Source: Chloroflexota bacterium
GTDB taxonomy: Bacteria; Chloroflexota; Limnocylindria; QHBO01
DNA length: 5,870 nt
Reading direction: 5' to 3'
NCBI GenBank assembly: GCA_019348395.1
Contig: JAHWJN010000088.1
Span: 1 to 5,870, forward strand
Below, piece after piece: positions 1-5,448 of the stretch. Both the position numbers and the translations under genes were made by a program. A model generated the notes under the pieces. That model was given only the letters and a program-made list of their open reading frames with translations. It had not been told where the DNA came from and did not search any database. Positions within the stretch are counted from its first letter, which is position 1, and each line of letters opens with the position of its first letter.

Positions 1-330
1 CAGATCCGCGGTCGAGCCCGCCCGGCCCTGCACCAGCGGCCGGAGGCCCGCGTAAGCGCCGGCGATGTCCTCGGGAACGAGGCCGAGGTCGAAGGTTGCG
101 TTCAACGAGTCCAACACGTAGTTGCGGTCGGCCTCTTCGACGACGGGGTTGAGGATCGGCTCGTCGTCGAAGATCAGGAACGCGTCCGACATGCTGCCGC
201 GGACGCTGGAGTCGTAGTCGAACAGGACGGTGACCTGCTTGCCCATGCGCGCCAGGAGCGCTCCCATGACGCCCGCGATGAGCCGGACGCCCTGGCCGCC
301 GACGCCGTCGAGCGCGATCCGGGTCGTCAT
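1..330 (-). CDS. korC: 2-oxoacid:ferredoxin oxidoreductase, gamma subunit (3' end cut by window edge)
   Basis: This is the gamma subunit of a 2-oxoacid:ferredoxin oxidoreductase, the small cytoplasmic partner of the alpha and beta subunits, in the family proposed to help bind CoA. The 110 visible residues begin MTTRIALDGVGGQGVRLIAG. GVGGQGV at residues 9-15 is the family's N-terminal glycine-rich signature. It is followed by VRGSMSDAFLIFDDEPILNP at about residues 43-62, matching the family pattern RGG...(S)DEPI..P, although the usual RGG reads RGS here. Full-length members have about 180-200 residues, so roughly the last 70-90 lie beyond position 1. The start ATG overlaps the korB stop as ATGA, and a GA-rich stretch just upstream (GGGATCGAGCCGGA) may serve as ribosome binding site, so coupled translation is likely. 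Family assignment is secure; the symbol rests on the D-A-B-C gene order and the KorA-like alpha subunit. Confidence 0.88.
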   Translation of the reverse strand, partial: MTTRIALDGVGGQGVRLIAGVMGALLARMGKQVTVLFDYDSSVRGSMSDAFLIFDDEPILNPVVEEADRNYVLDSLNATFDLGLVPEDIAGAYAGLRPLVQGRAGSTADL

Positions 331-1766
331 TCCGGCTCGATCCCGGCCTCGCGCATGGCGTCCTCGATGCTGATCTCGCGCTTGGCCACCCGCAGCTTGA
401 GCTCGGACGGCAGCCGCTGCATGAGGGCCAGGCGCCGCTGGGCCTCGGCGCGCTTCGCCTCCTTCGGATCCCCCGAACTGACCGATGCCGGGCGCGCGTC
501 CTCGGCCGTCCTCGGCGCCACCGGCTGGGTATCGCCACCCGGCTGACCGCCGACGAGGTCACGCCCTTCCGCCGCCGCCTCCGCCTTCTGGGCGTCGAGT
601 TGCGGCTTGGCGTCGGATCGTGGATCGGTGCCGCTCGAGGACCGCTCGACGACCCCCGGGGCGACCGGTGCATCTGCCGGGGCGGAGGCGCCGCTGCGCA
701 GCCATTCGGGAATCTCGAGCCCCGCCTCGGCGAGCGCCTGCGGCAGGGTGATCTCCCGCTTCGCGACGCGCGTCTTCACCTCCGGCGACAGCTGTGCCAT
801 GAGGCTCGCGCGCGCCTTTGACTCCGCGCGGCGGCGGGCTTTCTCGTCGTCCGTGCGCTCCACGGTCGCCGTCGCTGCCTCGGGCGCGGTCGGTCCTCCC
901 TCCCCGGGGGACTCGGTCGCCGACGCCATCGGTCCGGCAGGCTGGTTGGGAAGCGCCGGCGAGCGCTGCTCATCGGCCGCACGGTGGCCGTTGCGCGCCG
1001 GGTGCATGGCGGGATACACCACGCCGATCTCGAACGCGTTGAGCGTCTCGGCGTCCTTCGGGGCCCGCTTGTACGTCTTCCGATAGAAGGTGAGCATCTC
1101 GTTGGCGCTGGCGAAGCCGATGCGGCGCCCGTTGTTCTCGATGCACTGGCTGGTGATGTCGACGAAGCTGAACCCGGGCCAGTCGATCGCCTCGCGAATC
1201 ACGTTGCGCATGTGGAGCTGGTGGTAGACGGTCGTCTTGGCGTAGAGCGCATGCGGCGAGCTGCGAACCAGGCCCTGCAGATTGATCGGGGTGTTCGGGT
1301 TGCCGCCGGGCGAGGAGAGGGTCTTCGTGCCGGTCGGCGTGGTGGGACCGGTCTGGCCACCGGTCAGGCCGTAGATCTCGTTGTTGTTGCAGAGCACCGT
1401 GACCGGCGCGTTGCGACGGATGGTGTGGATGAGGTGGTTGCCGCCGATGCTGGCGGTGTCGCCGTCGCCGGCCACCACGATGACGTTCACCTCGGGCTTC
1501 ACCGTCTTGATCGCCTCGGCGACCGGCAGCGTGCGGCCGTGGAGGGTATAGACCGCCTCGTGCTTCAGGTAGCCGCCCATGCGCCCGGTACAGCCGATGC
1601 CGGTGACGATGACCGTGTTGCGCTCGTCGAGGCCCATCTCGTCGAGGGTCATGGCCAGCTGCATCATGATCGTGCCGATGCCGCAGCCCGGACACCAGAT
1701 CGTCGGGAACAGGTCGAGCTTGAGCCGATCCTTGTAGGTCATCTCGGCCATGGGCGCCTCAGGCAT
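327..1766 (-). CDS. korB: 2-oxoacid:ferredoxin oxidoreductase, beta (TPP-binding) subunit with long repeat-bearing C-terminal extension
   Basis: The beta subunit binds thiamine pyrophosphate and the catalytic [4Fe-4S] cluster, and with alpha forms the decarboxylating core. Seen here: WCPGCG at residues 24-29, TGIGCTGR at 55-62, HGRTLPVAEAIK at 76-87, the TPP/Mg motif GDGD (100-103) running to NNN (127-129), and GLTGGQTGPTTPTG at 133-146. Cys25, Cys28, Cys59 and Cys208 fit the spacing of the four cluster ligands in crystallised archaeal homologues. The core ends near residue 256. Family members usually have about 270-300 residues; this one has 479. The extra 220 residues are Ala/Pro/Glu-rich and contain two copies of a charged helical motif (322-351 and 448-477). 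The reading frame is open throughout and ends in an ATGA overlap with korC, so the extension is probably real. The ATG at 1766 has AGGCGG seven bases upstream; Met6 (1751), preceded by GAGG, is an alternative start. Substrate is not determined. Confidence 0.93.
   Translation of the reverse strand: MPEAPMAEMTYKDRLKLDLFPTIWCPGCGIGTIMMQLAMTLDEMGLDERNTVIVTGIGCTGRMGGYLKHEAVYTLHGRTLPVAEAIKTVKPEVNVIVVAGDGDTASIGGNHLIHTIRRNAPVTVLCNNNEIYGLTGGQTGPTTPTGTKTLSSPGGNPNTPINLQGLVRSSPHALYAKTTVYHQLHMRNVIREAIDWPGFSFVDITSQCIENNGRRIGFASANEMLTFYRKTYKRAPKDAETLNAFEIGVVYPAMHPARNGHRAADEQRSPALPNQPAGPMASATESPGEGGPTAPEAATATVERTDDEKARRRAESKARASLMAQLSPEVKTRVAKREITLPQALAEAGLEIPEWLRSGASAPADAPVAPGVVERSSSGTDPRSDAKPQLDAQKAEAAAEGRDLVGGQPGGDTQPVAPRTAEDARPASVSSGDPKEAKRAEAQRRLALMQRLPSELKLRVAKREISIEDAMREAGIEPE
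336..803 (-). repeat. Tandem pair of a 30-residue coding motif inside the korB extension
   Basis: Two related segments encode residues 322-351 (bases 714-803) and 448-477 (bases 336-425) of the beta subunit. Both follow the pattern LMxxLxxExKxRVAKREIxx, then xxAxxEAGxE, with 17 of 30 positions identical. The similarity is also visible in the DNA, for example TGATCTC-CGCTT in both copies on the plus strand. Each copy is preceded by an Ala/Arg/Glu/Lys-rich stretch likely to be helical. A 96-residue gap separates the two copies, most of it Pro/Ala/Ser/Gly-rich and probably disordered. This looks like an intragenic duplication. I do not recognise a named domain. The short basic helical pattern faintly resembles small nucleic-acid-binding helical proteins such as actinobacterial mIHF, but that is only a resemblance. 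Confidence 0.8.
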
Positions 1767-1925
1767 CGGGGTTCCGCCTGCGCGCTGGCTGGGCGGCAGG
1801 GAGGACGACCCTCTCAGCCGATATAGCAGTAACGCTATAACGCGCGACAGCCGCCCGCAGCTCGCCGTCAGCTGCCGCGCAGATCCGCATATACCTCGGC
1901 GCAGATCCCATGGCCAGGCAATCCA
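1767..1925 (-). promoter_or_regulatory. korA-korB spacer with AT-rich inverted repeat (possible operator/promoter)
   Basis: This 159-base spacer breaks an otherwise overlapping operon. It holds a perfect inverted repeat, TATAGC (1822-1827) and GCTATA (1834-1839), separated by six bases. The repeat sits in the most AT-rich patch of the region, about 55 bases before the korB ATG. Read on the minus strand, the same patch shows an 8-base periodicity: GCGTTATA, GCGTTACT, GCTATATC. An 18-base dyad of this kind is typical in size for TetR- or Xre-type operators, and its AT-rich arms could double as a -10 region for a separate korB-korC transcript. No convincing -35 box was seen. The dyad is directly visible; its function is inferred. 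A 55-codon reading frame also spans the spacer (see findings). Confidence 0.4.
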
Positions 1926-3062
1926 TCACCCCACCCCCAGTGGCGAGCGGGGACGATGCTCGCTCGGCTCCGGCGGGATCGGCGGCTCGGAGGGCCCGCC
2001 GGACAGCACCCGGTCGATGCCCTCGCGCACGGCCTCCAGGGAGATGCGCCCGCCATGGAGCGGGACGCGCTTCACCTCGCGGTGGGTCGCCAGCTCCACC
2101 AGATCGGCGTACTGGCCGTCGTTGGCCTCCACCACGACGACCTCCCGGTACCGAGCGCACGCCTCGCGAAGTTCCTCGTCGAGCACCGGGTGAATGCGAA
2201 TCGGGCGGAAGAGAGCGAACTCGTCGCGGAGCGGGGCCGCCACCCGCGAGACGATCCCGTAGCAGACGATGAGCACGTCGGCCTCGACGTTCCAGCCGTG
2301 CTCATAGTGGGCGTAGCGCTTCGCGACCTCGAGGTGCCGATGCTTCGCCGCGTAGAACTGGCGCAGGTACTCGTCGGCGTCGGCGGTCGCCGGCTCGCCC
2401 GCGTTCGGGCCGTGCTCGTACATGAGGACGCCGGCGAAGAAGCGCGGGCCCTCGGTGAACTCGCCAAGCGCGGGGACGTCACGCTCGACCACCTGCACCG
2501 ACCCGGCGATCTCGTCCAGGTCGACCACCTCGTTGAGGTGCGCCACGAACGTGTCCGACAGCAGCACCACCGGCGAGCGCGACTCCTCGGCGGCATTGAA
2601 GGCCTCGACCGTCATGCGGAACGCCTCCGCCACGCCGTTGGGGTAGAAGGCGATCGGGGTGTAGTCGCCGGTCGATCCCCACTTCACCTGCATGATGTCG
2701 CCCTGGCCGGGCATGGTCGGCATGCCCGTGGCGGGACCGACCCGCATGACGTTGACGAAGACGCACGGCACGCCGACCTTCTGGGCGTAGCCCACGGCCT
2801 CCTGCATGAGGCTGAAGCCCGGACCGCTGGTGGCAGTGAATGACTTCGCGCCCGCCAGCGAGGCGCCTATGATCGCGTTGGCGGAAGCGATCTCGTCCTC
2901 GGCCTGGAGGAAGCGCAGCCCGGGGTGCTCGGCCGCGTATCCCGAGGCGATGTTGAGAATCTCGGTCGAAGGACTGATCGGGTAGCCGGCGTAGTAGCTG
3001 GCCCCCGCGGCGATGGCCCCACGGAAGACGGCCTCGTTGCCCTGGGTGAGCTTCCGAGTCAT
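1926..3062 (-). CDS. korA: 2-oxoacid:ferredoxin oxidoreductase, alpha subunit (KorA-type)
   Basis: The alpha subunit pairs with beta to shape the TPP site and bind the 2-oxoacid. The 378-residue product shows GNEAVFRGAIAAG (8-20), the hallmark YPISPSTE (27-34), AEDEIAS (54-60) with the Glu expected to activate TPP, TATSGPGFSLMQE (76-88) and GPATGMPTMPGQGDIMQVKW (109-128), followed by WGSTGDY. These signatures match 2-oxoglutarate:ferredoxin oxidoreductase KorA more closely than VorB or PorA, but substrate cannot be read from motifs alone. The ATG at 3062 is chosen over an upstream ATG at 3143 because it begins the conserved region, overlaps the korD stop as ATGA, and has AAGGA five bases upstream. 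Length fits the family. A Pro/Glu-rich tail (about 356-378) follows the last conserved segment and looks unstructured. Confidence 0.93.
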   Translation of the reverse strand: MTRKLTQGNEAVFRGAIAAGASYYAGYPISPSTEILNIASGYAAEHPGLRFLQAEDEIASANAIIGASLAGAKSFTATSGPGFSLMQEAVGYAQKVGVPCVFVNVMRVGPATGMPTMPGQGDIMQVKWGSTGDYTPIAFYPNGVAEAFRMTVEAFNAAEESRSPVVLLSDTFVAHLNEVVDLDEIAGSVQVVERDVPALGEFTEGPRFFAGVLMYEHGPNAGEPATADADEYLRQFYAAKHRHLEVAKRYAHYEHGWNVEADVLIVCYGIVSRVAAPLRDEFALFRPIRIHPVLDEELREACARYREVVVVEANDGQYADLVELATHREVKRVPLHGGRISLEAVREGIDRVLSGGPSEPPIPPEPSEHRPRSPLGVG

Positions 3063-3358
3063 CCGTCCTTGCCCTTCGCTTCGTGCGCCGCCACGGCCGA
3101 TGGGATCATCTCGATCGCCAGGTCGGGGCAGTAGCGCTCGCACAGGCCGCAGAGGATGCAGTTCTCCTCCTCGATGATCGCGTCGTTGCGAAGGACCAGG
3201 GTGTTCTTCGGGCAGATCTCGACGCAGATGTCGCAGCGCTTGCAGAAGACCGGGTTCCAGCTGATGTTCGCGTAATCGACCCAGCGGATGCCGTCTCGAT
3301 GGTCGTCGGACGTCCCGGTCCCGAAGTCGAGGGCGGAGGTCGGCTGCTCAGGCGTCAT
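3059..3358 (-). CDS. korD: 2x[4Fe-4S] ferredoxin subunit of 2-oxoacid:ferredoxin oxidoreductase (delta)
   Basis: This 99-residue ferredoxin-like protein is the electron-transfer subunit of the oxidoreductase and probably relays electrons from the beta-subunit cluster to free ferredoxin. Two classical cluster motifs are complete: CKRCDICVEICP with Cys39, 42, 45 and 49, and CILCGLCERYCP with Cys67, 70, 73 and 77. As usual for bacterial-type 2x[4Fe-4S] ferredoxins, the fourth Cys of each motif would ligate the opposite cluster. A polar stretch of about 30 residues precedes the fold; WVDYANISWNPVFCKRCDIC is typical of KorD/VorD subunits. It is the first gene of the operon and overlaps korA by ATGA. 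No Shine-Dalgarno sequence precedes the ATG at 3358. A TATCAT box lies nine bases upstream, so the transcript may be leaderless. No other Met occurs before residue 84. Confidence 0.92.
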   Translation of the reverse strand: MTPEQPTSALDFGTGTSDDHRDGIRWVDYANISWNPVFCKRCDICVEICPKNTLVLRNDAIIEEENCILCGLCERYCPDLAIEMIPSAVAAHEAKGKDG

Positions 3359-3367
3359 GGGCCGACG

Positions 3368-3373
3368 ATGATA
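3368..3373 (-). promoter_or_regulatory. Putative -10 box of the kor operon
   Basis: TATCAT on the minus strand lies nine bases upstream of the korD ATG, close to the TAnnnT consensus. A start site about seven bases downstream would leave almost no leader, which agrees with the absence of a ribosome binding site. No clear -35 hexamer was found at the usual spacing. Confidence 0.4.
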
Positions 3374-3377
3374 CCGC

Positions 3378-3439
3378 CGTCACGTCGATGGTTGCGAGGC
3401 CTGCCAGGCTCGGAGACGCGTCACGTCCAATGCGAGGCC
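3378..3439 (+). repeat. Imperfect direct repeat in divergent intergenic region
   Basis: A bipartite element occurs twice. CGTCACGTC (3378-3386) is followed after six bases by TGCGAGGCC (3393-3401), and CGTCACGTC (3419-3427) is followed after three bases by TGCGAGGCC (3431-3439). All 18 half-element bases match; only the spacer differs, by three bases. The copies are about four helical turns apart (41 bases), between the two divergent start codons. They could be paired regulator sites serving both promoters, or a small local duplication. An odd-centred inverted repeat, GCCTG-C-CAGGC (3399-3409), overlaps the end of the first copy. Confidence 0.6.
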
Positions 3440-3455
3440 GTACGACGCGACCGGC

Positions 3456-3461
3456 TACCAT
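3456..3461 (+). promoter_or_regulatory. Putative -10 box of the CapA-like lipoprotein gene
   Basis: TACCAT ends eight bases before the ATG at 3470 and fits TAnnnT. Transcription would begin at or next to the A of the start codon, giving a leaderless message. GAGG (3463-3466) lies only three bases from the ATG, too close for a good ribosome binding site, which supports the leaderless reading. No clear -35 was recognised. Confidence 0.45.
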
Positions 3462-3469
3462 CGAGGCCG

Positions 3470-5065
3470 ATGCGTCCACCTGCTCCGGCCACCCTCCTGG
3501 TGCTGCTCCTCACGCTCGCTGCCTGCGGCGCTGATATGCCAACGTTGTCGCCGGCCACCTCGCCATCCGGGGCTGCGACGGAGACGTCCGAGCAGCCATC
3601 ACCCGTACCGAGGGCGACCCCGACGGAGGGACCGTCGCCGACCCCGACGCCGACCCCGCCCCCGCCGGTTCAGCTGCCCCTCGCACTCGTGACCGGCTAC
3701 ACGAACCCGGTCGCGTCGATGACGGAGGCCCAGGTGCGGGCGGCGCTCGACGCCGGCGACGTGCTGCAGCCGTGCGAGTTCTACACCGCGATCAACCCCG
3801 TCCCGCCCTGCGCCGACGCCGCCGACCTCGTCGCTCATGTGATCGCGAACCCGACCGTTCTGGCGCTCGTGCCGGCGGGCCTCGTGACGCCTCGCGTGAA
3901 GGCGCTCCCGGTCGACGGGGCGGACCTGTTCGGGAATGCCGACGCCCGCGCGCAACCGTGGCCGTTCACGCAGGAATGGGGTGATGTACCCGATGAGTGG
4001 CTCCACGACCCCGACCGGATTCGCACCCTGGTCAGCTTGGGCGACTCCTGTCCCGACCGTGGCGTGGCGTTCGCCGCGGTGACCCAGGGACGCGGCTGGG
4101 AGTGGGTCTTCGGCGGCGGGACCGCCGAGTACACCGCCGTCTATCCCAACCCGGTGCCCGAGGGCTTCGTGGGCAACGGCTTCAACATCGTCGACGGTGT
4201 TCGGACCGGCAACGAGGGTGCCGTCGCTGAGCTCGTGAGCGGAGCCGACGTGACCGTCGACGACTTCGAATGCCCGGTCGTGGACGACTGGCGGGTGAAC
4301 GACGGCGTGATCTTCACGATCGATCCGCGAGTGCTCCCGCGCCTGCGCGACGATTACGGGGTCGACGTGGTGACGCTGGCCGCGAACCACCTGTTCGACG
4401 CCGGGACCGACGGCTTCCTCGAGACGCTCGACAAGTTCGACGCCGCGCGGATCGCCAGAACCGGCGCGGGTCGCGATCTCGACGAGGCCCTCGAGCCGGC
4501 CGTGGTGGAGGTGAACGGCCTGCGATTCGGCTTCGTCGGGCTCAACGAGATTCCCGGCTCGATCGCCGCCGCGCCGGGCCAGCCGGGGGTTGCGTGGCTG
4601 ACCGAGGAGAACATGCGCGAGTCCGTCGGCCGTGCCCGCGAGATCGCTGACGTCGTGCTCTGCCTGCCGCAGTGGTGGGGCGGAGCGGAATATCACGCCA
4701 CCTGGTATCCGAGCCTGCGCACGCAGCAGGAGATCTTCTTCGACGCGGGATGTGACCAGATCCTGGGCCACGGCACCCACTGGTCCGGCCCGATCGACTT
4801 CACCGACCTGGGCGGCGATCGCGTCGGCTTCACGATCATGAGCCACGGGAACTTCCTCTTCGGGCAGGAGTGGTCCCAGCAGACCCAGGAAGGGGTGATC
4901 GTGGAGCTCAGCTTCCGCGGCGACGAGCTCGCCCAGGCGCGGATGCACCCGTACATCATGCTGGAGCAGGCGCAGACCAACCTGACGGATCCCGAGACCG
5001 ATGGGCTCTGGGTACTGAACCGCATCTACGAGGCCTCCGAGCTGCCGATCCTCGGCACGCCCTGA
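3470..5065 (+). CDS. CapA-family (PGA_cap) metallophosphatase-like lipoprotein
   Basis: A 531-residue exported lipoprotein. The ATG at 3470 begins a signal peptide (MRPP, hydrophobic residues 7-18) with lipobox LAAC and Cys19 as lipidation site; the open frame upstream of this Met has no secretion signal and lies antisense to korD. Residues 24-70 are a Pro/Thr/Ser linker. Residues 71-180 form a separate region resembling the small substrate-binding-like domain seen before CapA domains in some GC-rich bacteria. The CapA-like domain follows: SLGDSC (189-194), ADVTVDDFE (259-267, usual form NLE), LAANHLFDAGTDGF (303-316, usual form ANNH..D.G), TGAGRDLDEA (331-340), LPQWWGGAEY (399-408, usual form HWG.EY) and GHGTHW (433-438, usual form GHHPH). 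CapA/YwtB proteins act in poly-gamma-glutamate or other envelope polymer metabolism. The missing HWG His makes catalysis uncertain. It is divergent from korD with no evident link to it. Confidence 0.85.
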   Translation: MRPPAPATLLVLLLTLAACGADMPTLSPATSPSGAATETSEQPSPVPRATPTEGPSPTPTPTPPPPVQLPLALVTGYTNPVASMTEAQVRAALDAGDVLQPCEFYTAINPVPPCADAADLVAHVIANPTVLALVPAGLVTPRVKALPVDGADLFGNADARAQPWPFTQEWGDVPDEWLHDPDRIRTLVSLGDSCPDRGVAFAAVTQGRGWEWVFGGGTAEYTAVYPNPVPEGFVGNGFNIVDGVRTGNEGAVAELVSGADVTVDDFECPVVDDWRVNDGVIFTIDPRVLPRLRDDYGVDVVTLAANHLFDAGTDGFLETLDKFDAARIARTGAGRDLDEALEPAVVEVNGLRFGFVGLNEIPGSIAAAPGQPGVAWLTEENMRESVGRAREIADVVLCLPQWWGGAEYHATWYPSLRTQQEIFFDAGCDQILGHGTHWSGPIDFTDLGGDRVGFTIMSHGNFLFGQEWSQQTQEGVIVELSFRGDELAQARMHPYIMLEQAQTNLTDPETDGLWVLNRIYEASELPILGTP

Positions 5066-5092
5066 TACGATGTCTGGACACATGTCCAGACA
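5066..5092 (+). promoter_or_regulatory. Promoter and operator of the RES-Xre toxin-antitoxin module
   Basis: TACGAT (5066-5071) is a good -10 box that starts right after the stop codon of the upstream lipoprotein gene. It abuts a perfect inverted repeat: TGTCTGGACA (5071-5080), two bases, then TGTCCAGACA (5083-5092). The predicted transcription start falls inside the left arm, so a bound repressor would block RNA polymerase. This is the layout expected for autoregulation by the downstream HTH antitoxin, alone or as toxin-antitoxin complex. Position and symmetry are seen; the binding protein is inferred. Confidence 0.75.
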
Positions 5093-5101
5093 GGTGCAGC
5101 C

Positions 5102-5446
5102 ATGACCGTCGACATCGCGCCGATCCAGCCGCGCGACCTTCGGAACGCCTTCCGCCTCTCGCGCGAGCGGCTGGCGCGCCTCGTCGGGGTGAGCGCCAAG
5201 ACCGTCGAGCGCTGGGAGGCCCGGCCGACTCGCCCGGCGCGCGACGAGACGCGCGAGCGGATGGCACAGCTGCGGGAGATCGCCGAGCTGGGAACGGCGG
5301 TCTACACCGCGGAGCGCCTGGCCGACTTCCTCACCGCGCCGCTCGCCGAGTTCGACGGCCGTACACCGCTGCAGCTCATCGAGCGGGGCGACGGCGACCG
5401 GGTGCTGGCAGCACTTGCGGCCGACTACGAGGGCGGCGGCTACTGA
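5102..5446 (+). CDS. Xre/MbcA/ParS-type antitoxin (HTH plus DUF2384)
   Basis: A 114-residue antitoxin of the RES-Xre family, predicted to bind and block the RES toxin and to repress its own promoter. Residues about 12-40 form a helix-turn-helix (LSRERLARLVGVSAKTVERW, 19-38), the DNA-binding part. A charged helical linker, residues 45-62, connects to a C-terminal DUF2384-like segment: ADFLTAPLAEFDGRTPLQLI (74-93) and DRVLAALAADY. The F/LGGRTPLELL-like stretch is typical of toxin-binding regions, and the tail is thought to plug the RES active site in solved complexes. Length is near the short end of the family (about 110-150). The ATG at 5102 has AGG about seven bases upstream and lies ten bases after the operator. 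The toxin gene begins two bases beyond its stop. Confidence 0.9.
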   Translation: MTVDIAPIQPRDLRNAFRLSRERLARLVGVSAKTVERWEARPTRPARDETRERMAQLREIAELGTAVYTAERLADFLTAPLAEFDGRTPLQLIERGDGDRVLAALAADYEGGGY

Positions 5447-5448
5447 CC

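Noticed and set aside
984..1826. 280-codon open frame on the plus strand
   Set aside because: Antisense to the conserved core of korB, repetitive low-information composition, no signature.
1956..2843. 295-codon open frame on the plus strand
   Set aside because: Antisense to korA; composition mirrors the korA codons and no domain is visible.
3063..3143. Upstream ATG extending korA by 27 residues
   Set aside because: Extension lies inside korD, has no conserved residues, and the ATG at 3062 has an ATGA overlap, a ribosome binding site and the family N-terminus.
3083..3469. Upstream in-frame extension of the CapA-like lipoprotein by 129 residues
   Set aside because: It is antisense to korD and would bury the signal peptide and lipobox; the ATG at 3470 gives a proper lipoprotein N-terminus.
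3600..3670. CCGAC/CCCCG-rich simple repeat
   Set aside because: Encodes the Pro/Thr linker of the lipoprotein; coding low complexity rather than a separate repeat element or CRISPR.
5082..5105. Seven-codon leader-like frame starting inside the operator
   Set aside because: Too short, no ribosome binding site, and explained by the ATG contained in the inverted repeat arm.
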